Of a stretch of DNA of 18,107 bases, positions 7,921 through 15,610 are shown one piece after another (the first letter of the stretch is position 1; every line of letters starts with the position of its first letter). The position numbers and the translations under genes were made by a program. Source of the stretch: Planctomycetaceae bacterium. GTDB lineage: Bacteria > Planctomycetota > Planctomycetia > Pirellulales > Thermoguttaceae. Under the pieces are notes generated by a model, which had not been told where the DNA came from, made no database searches, and worked only from the letters and a program-made list of their open reading frames with translations. The stretch is from assembly GCA_031278315.1 (NCBI GenBank), contig JAITKS010000276.1:1-18107 (forward strand), given 5' to 3'.

Positions 7921-10020
7921 TTATGCGTTTACATATCCTACTACTGTAACTTGTGTATCGACTGTTAATTCGTTGTAACAAATTACTACCAAGCTTGGAA
8001 TCATTGCGATTGTTAGTTGTTTTAAGAAAAATCTTATTCTTGGATCAACTAATACAATCGGCGTGAAATTTAATTGTGTTAATTTTTCTAATTCGGGTAA
8101 TAATTTTCTACAGATGTTATCTCTTGCGTCTGGTGATAATCTGCTGAATAATCCGTTTTCGTTATATTCGAATCCTGCAAATATCTGATTTTCCAATGCG
8201 GGATCAAGTGTTATAACGTGTAACATATTATTTGTATCTCTATATTTTGTACAAATTGTTCTTGCTAATTTACGTCTTACTTCTTCGACTAACAGAATTG
8301 GGTCTTTAGTTCTTGTTATGTTGTCGCCTAAAACTTCCAATATTTTGTCTAATTGCCGAATAGGTATTTGTTCTCTCAACAATCTTTGCAAGACTTGCTG
8401 CAATAAACTTACCGACATTAAATTCGGTATCAATTCATTGACAACAGTCGGCGAGATTTCTTTTAATTGTTCAACTAGATGTTGAGTTGCTTCTCGTGTT
8501 AAGAGTTCGTCGGCATATTTTCGTACGGTTTCTGATAAATGCGTTACGATTACAGCACTCGGTTCAACAACATAATAACCATAGATTTCAGCTTGATCTT
8601 TTGTTGCGGCGTCAATCCACAGAGCCGCCGTTCCATACGCCGGTTCTATTGTTTCTATTCCGCTAACTTGTCCTGTTTCTGCTCCTGAAGGCATTGCAAG
8701 AAATAAATCAGGATAAACGACACCTCGTGCAACAGGTTGTCCGGATATCTTGAATTGATACTGAATCTGATCAAGATGAAACGAATCACGAATTCTGATT
8801 TTCGGAAAAATTATGCCGACTTCTGCTGCTATTTCTTTACGCAAACGTTCAATTCTACTTAACAGGTCGCCGCCTTTATTTACGTCTGCCAATGGAATCA
8901 AACCGACACCGAATTCTAATTCCATTGGATCAACTTTTAAGAAGTCTTCAGCTTTTTCTTCGAGTTCTGCTTGTGCGGATTGTTCGGCGGCTTTAGCGCG
9001 TTTTGATTCTTCTTCTTGTTTTATTGCTTTAACGTTTCGGGACATCAACCATGCGATCAAAATTGATGATCCTGCAATCGAGCATAGCGGTAATTTCGGC
9101 AATTCTGTGAGTGTCAGCAATATTAGAAAGACGGCAGTCAAGATTAAAACAATAGGTTTCGACAACATTTGAACAACAAACTGTTGCGGTAAATTCGAAC
9201 TATGACTGCTTCGTGTTACCAAAAGTCCGGTTGCAATAGAAATGACAAGCGCAGGAACTTGTGAAACTAATCCATCACCTATAGTTAATCGTGTAAAGAT
9301 TGTTCCTGCTGTAGTGAAATCCATTTGATATTGCATCACGCCGATAAATAATCCGCCGATGATATTTATCAATGTAATAACGATTCCGGCGATAGCGTCG
9401 CCTCTTACGAACTTACCAGCTCCGTCCATTGCGCCGAAAAAATCTGCAGACAATTGAATTTCTTCACGCCGTCTTTTGGCTTCGGTTTCATCGATTAGAC
9501 CGGCGTTTAAATCGGCGTCGATAGCCATTTGCCGTCCCGGCATTGCGTCGAGAGTAAATCGTGCCGCGACTTCAGCTACACGTGTCGCGCCTTTTGTAAT
9601 AACAACAAATTGAATAACAACAATAATAATGAAAATTATCAATCCAACAACGATATTTCCGCTTGCAACAAAATCGGCGAAATTTTTAATAACTTCGCCT
9701 GCAGCAAATTCACCGTCGATATTTGCACGTGTCAAAATTAAGCGTGTAGATGCAATATTTAATCCAAGCCGAAAAAGTGTTGTTGCGAGTAATACGGTCG
9801 GAAAGATACTAAATTCAAGCGGTTTTGAAACAAAAAGTGTCGTCAGAAGAATAACTACAGCAAGGGAAATATTAAGGGACAAAAGAACATCCATAATAAA
9901 CGGATGTAATGGTACTAATATTATCAAGATACCAACCGAGATCGTTAGCGGTAACAAGAGATCGATCAATCGTCCTCTTGCTTCAAACAATAACTTAAAT
10001 TGCGAAAGAATACCGCCCAT
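7921..10020 (-). CDS. flhA: FlhA, flagellar type III export gate protein
   Basis: FlhA forms the nonameric inner-membrane ring that receives export substrates and couples proton motive force to flagellar protein export. From the ATG at 10018-10020 the protein has 699 residues, close to the usual 690-700. The hydrophobic N-terminal half (about 15-330) has the multi-helix pattern. The FHIPEP family signature is present as LDAMPGRQMAIDADLNAG (157-174). The conserved loop continues with GAMDGAGKFVRGDAIAG (about 196-212) and IGDGLVSQVPALVIS (about 247-261). The rest, after a charged linker, is the cytoplasmic FlhA-C domain with a late DPILLVEEVRRKLAR motif. A TTG at 10060-10062 would add 14 hydrophobic residues. 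I prefer the ATG because family similarity begins there. The signature also occurs in SctV of virulence-type systems, but the close FlhA match makes flagellar use more likely. No other flagellar gene is in the window. Confidence 0.9.
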   Translation of the reverse strand: MGGILSQFKLLFEARGRLIDLLLPLTISVGILIILVPLHPFIMDVLLSLNISLAVVILLTTLFVSKPLEFSIFPTVLLATTLFRLGLNIASTRLILTRANIDGEFAAGEVIKNFADFVASGNIVVGLIIFIIIVVIQFVVITKGATRVAEVAARFTLDAMPGRQMAIDADLNAGLIDETEAKRRREEIQLSADFFGAMDGAGKFVRGDAIAGIVITLINIIGGLFIGVMQYQMDFTTAGTIFTRLTIGDGLVSQVPALVISIATGLLVTRSSHSSNLPQQFVVQMLSKPIVLILTAVFLILLTLTELPKLPLCSIAGSSILIAWLMSRNVKAIKQEEESKRAKAAEQSAQAELEEKAEDFLKVDPMELEFGVGLIPLADVNKGGDLLSRIERLRKEIAAEVGIIFPKIRIRDSFHLDQIQYQFKISGQPVARGVVYPDLFLAMPSGAETGQVSGIETIEPAYGTAALWIDAATKDQAEIYGYYVVEPSAVIVTHLSETVRKYADELLTREATQHLVEQLKEISPTVVNELIPNLMSVSLLQQVLQRLLREQIPIRQLDKILEVLGDNITRTKDPILLVEEVRRKLARTICTKYRDTNNMLHVITLDPALENQIFAGFEYNENGLFSRLSPDARDNICRKLLPELEKLTQLNFTPIVLVDPRIRFFLKQLTIAMIPSLVVICYNELTVDTQVTVVGYVNA

Positions 10021-10067
10021 AAAACGGACAATAACAATTTCAAAGAAAAAAATCAAGATCAAATTTT

Positions 10068-10124
10068 GTAATATATATCAGTGAAATTTTTTATTAAACA
10101 CAGAGAAAAAAAAAGAACACAGAA
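10068..10124. repeat. 18-base motif plus CACAGAG repeat upstream of flhA
   Basis: GTAATATATATCAGTGAAAT (10068-10087; the motif with an extra TA) is followed by a run with TATTAAACACAGAG and AACACAGAAAG. It is the inverted counterpart of 7862-7910 on the other side of flhA, which reads CTCTGTGGTTAATA followed by the motif. A further AACACAGAGGG lies at about 10257-10267. This piece lies just upstream of the flhA start and overlaps the alternative TTG start region. Confidence 0.55.
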
Positions 10125-10135
10125 AGAATTTTTTT

Positions 10136-10231
10136 GAGAATTACAAAATAAACGAAATTACAAAATAAACGAAAAATTTTATTTCATATTCTTTTTCGTC
10201 TATTTCGTTTTTTCGTCTATTTCGTAATCTC
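10136..10231. repeat. Long imperfect hairpin built of doubled units, between prc and flhA
   Basis: The arm 10136-10176 (GAGAATTACAAAATAAACGA, then a second ATTACAAAATAAACGA) is the approximate inverse of 10192-10231 (TTTCGTCTATTTCGT repeated, ending AATCTC). The loop is about 15 bases. Each arm is itself a tandem doublet of a 17-18 base unit. In RNA this could fold into a stem of around 40 pairs with mismatches. It lies downstream of the prc stop and upstream of flhA on the minus strand, so it could act as a terminator or processing site, though no standard U-tract is obvious. Confidence 0.6.
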
Positions 10232-10301
10232 AAAATGAATTTATTTAATCACAGAAAACACAGAGGGAAATTTTTTGTTTTATGATTTTTAAATCTTTTG
10301 A

Positions 10302-12638
10302 TCACGTGCCAAACAAGAAATTTAAGGGACGCCGTTTTTGAATTCGTCTTTCTTTTGGAAATTTTATACCGGCTTTGTCTAACTCATTTATATAGTCTAT
10401 TGAGATATTTAAAAGCTCATTCATATAAAAAGTCCTTTTAATTGGAGCGTCGTCATCTAAGGCTTTACGTATTTCTTCTAATTCGTCGACGTGTTCGTTT
10501 AGTTTATCTAACTCTTCGAAATATTTAGCTTCATTCAAAGTATTATATTTCCGTGCTTGACGAATTTTATAATTTTCGATTTGTTCTTGTAACAACGTAA
10601 ATTCTTTGTCCTCTTTTATTCTATTTTCTGATAATATTTGTAAATTTTTTACGATATCAGTTGTAACATACGCAGGTTCTTTCGCTGGATTTGCAGTTGC
10701 CGGGATTTTGTTCAGCGTTAGCGGATTGTCAAGATCAGATTCGCAAATTCCTTCAAGATTATCACTGAACGACGGTAAAACTACATCTGCTGCAACACCT
10801 TCGCGCTGCGGCGAAATACCATTCGGACTATAAAATCCTTGAATCGTAATTTTAATTGCTCCAAGCTCATTTGCCGTGCCTGGAAATAACGTTTCGCCAA
10901 GATGTTTCATCTGCTGGACTGTCCCCTTTCCATGAGATCTCGAATCACCTACGATCAAACCTCGTTTGTAATCTCTTATTGCGCCGGAGAAAATTTCGCT
11001 TGCACTTGCGCTAAATTTACTTGTAACGACAACCAGCGGACCTGTCCATTCGCAACTTGGGTCTGGATCATCGCGTAATTGCGGTCGTGTATTTTCTTCT
11101 TTGGTTTGAACGGTCGTTCCTGTTTCGATGAACAGTCCGGTCAGCTGTATTGCTTCCATTAGCGAGCCTCCGCCGTTTCGGCGTAAATCCAGCAAAACGA
11201 CATCAACATTATTCGAGATAAAATCATTAAGGATTTTTTTAATATCTGTTGTAGTACTTCTTGCATTCATATCACCATTTCGCAGAGCTTCCATGTCGAG
11301 ATAGAAATCCGGCAAGTCTATAACGCCTACTTTATATGGATTACCGTCACTCTTTTTTCCTGTTTCAAAGATTTCAGATTTAGCGACTTGATCTTTTAAG
11401 TCAACTTTATCTCTTACTAGTCTTACCAATTTAGAAGTTCCTCCCGATTGCACTTCCAATCGAACAACCGTCCCCTTGACACCTCGAATCAAACCTACGA
11501 CATCAGATAATTTGAAATCAACGATATCTTCCAGATTTCCTTCTTCGCCTTGTCCGACAGCCACGATTTTGTCATCAACTTTCAACTCGCCCGATTTTTC
11601 TGCTGGTCCGCCTTTCGATAATGCTTTAATTACCGTGTAACCGTCTTCCAATGTCAACGTTGCGCCTATACCTTCGATATTTTTACCAATCGTAGTTTCA
11701 AAACTCGATAACGTTGATTTCGACATATAACTTGTATGCGGGTCGAGTGCACCTGCAATCGCAGATAAATATTGTTCCAAAGCTTCATCGTTAGCGTTTT
11801 GTTTTACTTTTTCGAGAACTTCTTTATTCGCGATGTGATTTTCCAGCAGCATACGTTTTCTAAAACTTGTATAACGTTTTTTCAATCTTTCGATAGGATC
11901 ACGCGTATCGGCGATAGATTCTTTAGGTGTTTCTTTATTTTCGGCTTTTGCTTTTTCACGTTCTTTTGCTTTGTCACGTTCTTTACTTTTTAGATCGAGT
12001 ATGTCATCTTTGATTCTTTTTCTCCATCGGTCGTAAGCTTCTTCAGGCGATTTTGCCCATTTCATTAAATCTTTGTCTCGAATAATTTCTTCGTCGGCGG
12101 TAAAATCGTGTTTTGAGTCGAGGATTTTAATTACAGTGTCGATACGTTCTTTAACTCTTTCAAGATACCGATTGTATATATCGAATGCCGGCGTCAGACT
12201 ATTGCGTTTTTGTTTGGCATAGTCGGCAAATTGAGCTTCATACTTTTTCGTGAACTCGTCAACATCCGACTGATAGAAATACATTTTAAACGGGTCAAGT
12301 GATTTCAAATAAATACGAAATGCTTCTTTTGAAATCTCCGGATCGATTTTTTTCTGCGAGATGTGATGCCGTTCAAGTTGATTTATAAACAATTTTGCTA
12401 TAGTCTGTTCGCGTATGCCGGGAACAAGAGGTAAAGGCGAAACATATTCAATTTTACTCGTTTTATCACGAGAACCTTCCGGCGTCCCTCCTGCCTCCTG
12501 ATCAGACGATTCAGGTTGCGTTGAAGGCGGAGTTATAGGTTGCCCAGATGATTCACGCTGACAAGCAGAATGAAATAATGTACTGATCAAAAAAACGCAC
12601 AGTAACGTTTTAAATGCTTTGGTAAAAGATGTCTTCAT
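10302..12638 (-). CDS. prc: Tail-specific (C-terminal processing) protease, Prc/Tsp, peptidase family S41A
   Basis: This is a periplasmic Ser/Lys protease that degrades or trims proteins from their C-termini. Numbering from the ATG at 12638 (778 residues): hydrophobic signal segment 7-23 ending near HSAC, a Ser/Pro/Gln-rich linker, and an N-terminal helical domain (about 60-300) with a Lys/Glu-rich insert near 215-240. A PDZ domain spans about 318-412 (NIEGIGATL, then GGPAEKSGELKVDDKIVAVG). The S41 catalytic domain carries LLDLRRNGGG (482-491), the Ser in FSASASEIF (catalytic Ser about 545) and Lys571 in SHGKGTVQQ. A C-terminal charged helical region (about 655-778) matches the DUF3340-type tail of Prc. 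The length is above E. coli Prc (about 680). The ATG is supported by an AGGA ten bases upstream. A TTG further upstream overlaps that site and is rejected. The lipobox-like HSAC lacks the usual hydrophobic residue at -3, so lipidation is uncertain. Confidence 0.9.
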   Translation of the reverse strand: MKTSFTKAFKTLLCVFLISTLFHSACQRESSGQPITPPSTQPESSDQEAGGTPEGSRDKTSKIEYVSPLPLVPGIREQTIAKLFINQLERHHISQKKIDPEISKEAFRIYLKSLDPFKMYFYQSDVDEFTKKYEAQFADYAKQKRNSLTPAFDIYNRYLERVKERIDTVIKILDSKHDFTADEEIIRDKDLMKWAKSPEEAYDRWRKRIKDDILDLKSKERDKAKEREKAKAENKETPKESIADTRDPIERLKKRYTSFRKRMLLENHIANKEVLEKVKQNANDEALEQYLSAIAGALDPHTSYMSKSTLSSFETTIGKNIEGIGATLTLEDGYTVIKALSKGGPAEKSGELKVDDKIVAVGQGEEGNLEDIVDFKLSDVVGLIRGVKGTVVRLEVQSGGTSKLVRLVRDKVDLKDQVAKSEIFETGKKSDGNPYKVGVIDLPDFYLDMEALRNGDMNARSTTTDIKKILNDFISNNVDVVLLDLRRNGGGSLMEAIQLTGLFIETGTTVQTKEENTRPQLRDDPDPSCEWTGPLVVVTSKFSASASEIFSGAIRDYKRGLIVGDSRSHGKGTVQQMKHLGETLFPGTANELGAIKITIQGFYSPNGISPQREGVAADVVLPSFSDNLEGICESDLDNPLTLNKIPATANPAKEPAYVTTDIVKNLQILSENRIKEDKEFTLLQEQIENYKIRQARKYNTLNEAKYFEELDKLNEHVDELEEIRKALDDDAPIKRTFYMNELLNISIDYINELDKAGIKFPKERRIQKRRPLNFLFGT

Positions 12639-13207
12639 TTGATTTTTTTCCTGCAAAGTTATTCTTTACAAGGTTGAATGGTTGATTAGTGTTATTTGAA
12701 ATCGCCGTAATTGATCAAATAATTCTTAATTGAAAATAGAATTTCATAATGCTGTTTGAAAGGAATACAATACCTAAAATTATTCAATTCGGCATTGTCA
12801 AAAAACTTTGAAATTTATTCAAATTACAATTACTCAATTAATAACGGCGGTGAAAAAAACGTAAATATTCACGGAACGATTTTAAACTGCTCTTATTCGA
12901 ATTTTCGGTTCGAGTTGTCTGTTTTACTTATCGGATTTACTTATCGGACAGCAGACTTTTTTATGAAAAGTTTAATGAATAACTTTTACGTCACTGAAAT
13001 TCATAGTACGATTGGTATATCTGGTGTGATATTGTTTATGCTTAATCTAGTCATATTCCGATCCGCAAAGTGCGGATTTTACCAATAAGCAGAAAATTAC
13101 ACAACAGGAATTTTATAAAGGTATCGTTAAATTTCGATTTTGATGATATTTCAGCGGAATGAAAAATTTTTTTATTAAAATTTCAAAACTCTTGGTTATT
13201 GACTCAA
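12639..13207. other. Intergenic region upstream of prc, with a 13-base duplication and one degenerate motif
   Basis: No convincing gene is present. TTTACTTATCGGA is perfectly duplicated in tandem at 12923-12935 and 12936-12948. A degenerate forward copy of the 18-base motif, TGATATTTCAGCGGAAT, is at 13144-13160. The part nearest 12660 should hold the promoter of prc on the minus strand. Confidence 0.45.
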
Positions 13208-13432
13208 TAAATATATCAGTGAAATTTTGCAGTCATCATTATATATAGTAGTAATTTTCAGGATTAATCAAACCAGCCCTAAAGGGGCAATCGGAATAAT
13301 AGTGTATAGCGATTAATGATTCGAACTTAAAATCGGTACTAATTTCCGCATGCGAACTAACCGCTAACCGCTAAAAACAAATACCGAAAATTCCAATAAG
13401 AATAGTTTAAAATTATTACACTGAGATATTAC
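13208..13432. mobile_element. MITE-like element, family B copy 1
   Basis: The left end TAAATATATCAGTGAAAT (13208-13225) and right end ATTACACTGAGATATTAC (13415-13432) are inverted copies of the 18-base motif. Inside, GGATTAATCAAACCAGCC followed by GGGGCAATCGG matches the element at 14247-14497. The right half (CGGTACTAATTTCCGCATG, CGAACTAACC and a short GCTAACC heptamer repeat at about 13353-13371) matches the interior of the family C element at 17493-17785. It is therefore a mosaic of modules. The right end lies 18 bases from the stop of the acidic protein gene. Confidence 0.6.
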
Positions 13433-13449
13433 AATATCATTAATTGTAA

Positions 13450-13686
13450 TTACGGAGTAACAGTACCGCTGTCATCTTCAAATGATTCATCAGCGGGATC
13501 GAAATCGTATTCTTCTTCTGATTCGTCGTAATCATCTGATTCAGTTTCATCGAATTCGTCTTCGTCTTCATCTATTTCATCAAATTCAGCGTCTGACAAT
13601 TCTTCAAAATCTTCGTCGAATTCGTCGTCAAATTCTTCATCGTTAAAATCTTCATCTAGGTCATCGATAAAAGTTGTGTTTATCAT
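13450..13686 (-). CDS. Small hyper-acidic protein of unknown function
   Basis: This 78-residue protein contains 23 Asp and 20 Glu (55 percent) and no Lys, Arg or His. It has 9 Phe and 2 Tyr, and between residues 14 and 35 the Phe residues recur every four or five positions (14, 19, 23, 27, 35) within acidic runs such as DEEFDDEFDEDFEEL. Expected charge is near -43, so it is likely disordered or folds only on a basic partner or with metal ions. I recognise no family. Possible roles by analogy are a nucleic-acid mimic, a chaperone for basic proteins or a cation binder; these are guesses. The start is the only ATG (13684-13686) with a weak upstream purine stretch. Simple Asp/Glu codon repeats can give false frames, but the frame is closed neatly by a start and stop and ends in non-repetitive sequence. 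Confidence 0.6.
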   Translation of the reverse strand: MINTTFIDDLDEDFNDEEFDDEFDEDFEELSDAEFDEIDEDEDEFDETESDDYDESEEEYDFDPADESFEDDSGTVTP

Positions 13687-14246
13687 TCTTAATTTAAATT
13701 TTTGTTATATCTTAAATTTCTATAGTTGTTGCGAAATTATAAGATAATTTTGATATTGGTTTGTTTAATATACAAATCGTGTTGAAATCCGGCAGTTTTA
13801 CAAATCGAGCTGCTCGAATTTTGCCCGAATTTTGAATAGCTTGAAGTGTTATTTGAAATGTTGACAGTTGGTATCTTATCGGCGGTTTTCAAATGTCGAA
13901 CAATTACGAAAAGAATTCAAACTATCGGATCGAGTGAACATTTTCAACGAGTTATTTTACCATCACATAAATATCGGACGCAAGTACCGGCAACTTTTTA
14001 AAAATCCGAAAGTTTCTATTGATGCTAATGCAAAACAAAAAAGTAATATATTAGCGGAATATTTTTGTGGTAATATACCAGCGGAATAATTTATTTTTTT
14101 GCGTGAACGGTCACCTTTTTTCGTTACAAAAAATAATACCGAATTTTAATGTACAATGAGCATGTTAAAAATCAGACAATCACCAATGTAGAGACACAAT
14201 GTCTTGTGTCTCTATTGTGAGTTTAATATATTCAACTACAATAGCG
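13687..14246. other. Strand-switch intergenic region with two direct motif copies and a hairpin
   Basis: No gene I can support. Two forward copies of the 18-base motif lie 27 bases apart: GTAATATATTAGCGGAAT (14043-14060) and GTAATATACCAGCGGAAT (14070-14087). The second is followed by AATTTATTTTTTT, as at the left end of family C elements. A hairpin TAGAGACACAA/TTGTGTCTCTA (14189-14199 with 14204-14214, loop TGTC) is the better copy of the one at 701-742. Divergent genes flank the region, so promoters for both the acidic protein gene and the DUF58 gene should be in 13687-14621. Confidence 0.5.
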
Positions 14247-14497
14247 GCAATATATCGGCGGAATTTTTTGCGGTCATAGTTATATGTAGGTAATTTTAAG
14301 GATTAATCAAACCAGCCTTGAAACGGCGATCGGCAATAAGGTAATGAATAATCTTTAGGCTTGTGATCTTTCAGAGCTTGATTTCAAAGGGCGAAACAAT
14401 ATGTAGAGCGATTGACCGGCACTATTACTGATTGATCCTACGGGGTGAATTCGCGGATTATTTTTTGACTCAAACAAAAATTCTACTGATATATTAC
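14247..14497. mobile_element. MITE-like element, family B copy 2
   Basis: The left end GCAATATATCGGCGGAAT (14247-14264) and right end ATTCTACTGATATATTAC (14480-14497) are inverted motif copies. The left interior (GGATTAATCAAACCAGCC) matches the element at 13208-13432. The right interior (ATCTTTAGGCTTGTGATC, then GATTTCAAAGGGCGAAAC, then TTTTTTGACT) matches the GGGC-hairpin block at about 451-585. It therefore links the two and shows they belong to one mosaic family. Non-coding. Confidence 0.6.
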
Positions 14498-14621
14498 AAA
14501 AGATTCAGACAGCGGCGGCAATTATAATTGTCAATACAGCAACAAAAATTTCACCTTTTTTAGCCGCGAAAAGATTATTCAACTTATGATGAGATGTTAG
14601 TAGTGGATTTTCATATTAAAA

Positions 14622-15515
14622 ATGTCACATGAAAAGTATTTAAAACCTTCGGTTATTCGTTCTATTAAGCGTCTTGATTTACGGGCGCAGTTTATTATCA
14701 AGGGATTTATGCATGGGTTACATGCTAGTCCGCTGCATGGATTCTCTGTTGAGTTTAGTGAGCATCGGAAATATACTCAGGGTGATGATCCTAATGATAT
14801 TGATTGGCTTGTTTATGCGAAAACAGAGAAATATTATGTTAAGAAATATGAATCTGAAACGAATTTATTTGGTTATCTTGTAATTGATACGAGTCAATCG
14901 ATGGGGTACACATATCGGCAAGAAATGACTAAATTTGAGTATTCGATTTGTGTAGCTGCTGCGCTTGCTTATTTAATGGTTCATCAGCAAGACCCTGTTG
15001 GTTTAGTTACTTTTGACAAAAGGATAGTCAATTCGATTAAGCCGAAAGCGAGTCGTAAGCAGCTTGGTGAAATTTTATCTGTTTTATCGAATCTTACGCC
15101 GACGGGAGAAACTGATATTTCGGCATCGGTTGCGCAACTTGCGGCGATGTTAAGGCATCAAAGTTTAGTGATGATTTTTAGTGATTTATTAGAGGACATT
15201 GAAAATGTTCTTTGGAATTTGCATCGTTTACGGCATGCTGGGCATGATGTAATTTTATTTCATGTATTGGATGAGGCGGAAACGAATTTTCCTTTTCATG
15301 GGCAAATGAATTTTGTCGATCCTGAATCAAATGAAGACATCACGGCTAATGCTGATGAGATAAGAGTTGATTATATAAAATCGTTAAATGATTTTCGTTC
15401 TCGGATAAAAAATGATTGTGCAAAGAGCCGAATTGATTATGTACAACTTGATACAAGTATTCAATTTGACAAAGCATTAATCGAATATTTATCACGCCGA
15501 AGCGGAAGACGTTAA
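14622..15515 (+). CDS. DUF58 domain protein with vWA-like fold
   Basis: The 297-residue protein is predicted cytoplasmic with no signal or membrane segment. Residues 46-62 (SEHRKYTQGDDPNDIDW) are the DUF58 hallmark, H-R-x-Y-x-x-G-D-D followed by I-D-W. Residues 85-94 (YLVIDTSQSM) give a DxSxS metal-site motif like that of von Willebrand A domains, with later GETDIS and FSDLLED completing the pattern. DUF58 proteins usually sit next to a MoxR-type AAA+ ATPase and membrane vWA proteins (BatA/BatB), in systems thought to help maturation of envelope or metal-dependent proteins. Here no moxR lies beside it, which is unusual, though one may be elsewhere. The ATG at 14622 has no clear ribosome-binding site. 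The next gene starts 95 bases later on the same strand. Family assignment is firm; function is not known. Confidence 0.85.
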   Translation: MSHEKYLKPSVIRSIKRLDLRAQFIIKGFMHGLHASPLHGFSVEFSEHRKYTQGDDPNDIDWLVYAKTEKYYVKKYESETNLFGYLVIDTSQSMGYTYRQEMTKFEYSICVAAALAYLMVHQQDPVGLVTFDKRIVNSIKPKASRKQLGEILSVLSNLTPTGETDISASVAQLAAMLRHQSLVMIFSDLLEDIENVLWNLHRLRHAGHDVILFHVLDEAETNFPFHGQMNFVDPESNEDITANADEIRVDYIKSLNDFRSRIKNDCAKSRIDYVQLDTSIQFDKALIEYLSRRSGRR

Positions 15516-15599
15516 ATAATAAAAACAGTTAAATTTTCATATCGTTCCTCAATTTTGAGAATTTCGATTTTGAGAAAAAACTGGTAAAACTTTAAATTT

Positions 15600-15604
15600 A
15601 GGAG
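15600..15604 (+). promoter_or_regulatory. Ribosome-binding site of the heparinase-like gene
   Basis: AGGAG lies six bases before the ATG at 15611. It is the clearest Shine-Dalgarno site in the window and fixes that start. Confidence 0.7.
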
Positions 15605-15610
15605 ATTTTT

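Noticed and set aside
7921..10020. Assignment as SctV of a virulence-type type III secretion system
   Set aside because: Sequence around the FHIPEP signature and the length fit FlhA, and no injectisome gene is nearby.
9629..10084. 151-codon open frame on the plus strand opposite flhA
   Set aside because: It is antisense to the conserved N-terminal half of FlhA and has no recognisable motif.
12756..13088. 110-codon open frame on the plus strand between prc and the acidic protein gene
   Set aside because: It starts at TTG without a ribosome-binding site, has an atypical low-complexity composition, contains a 13-base tandem duplication, and matches no family I know.
13868..14089. 73-codon open frame on the plus strand
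   Set aside because: It starts at TTG, and its last part is the translation of two copies of the intergenic 18-base motif, so it is very likely non-coding.
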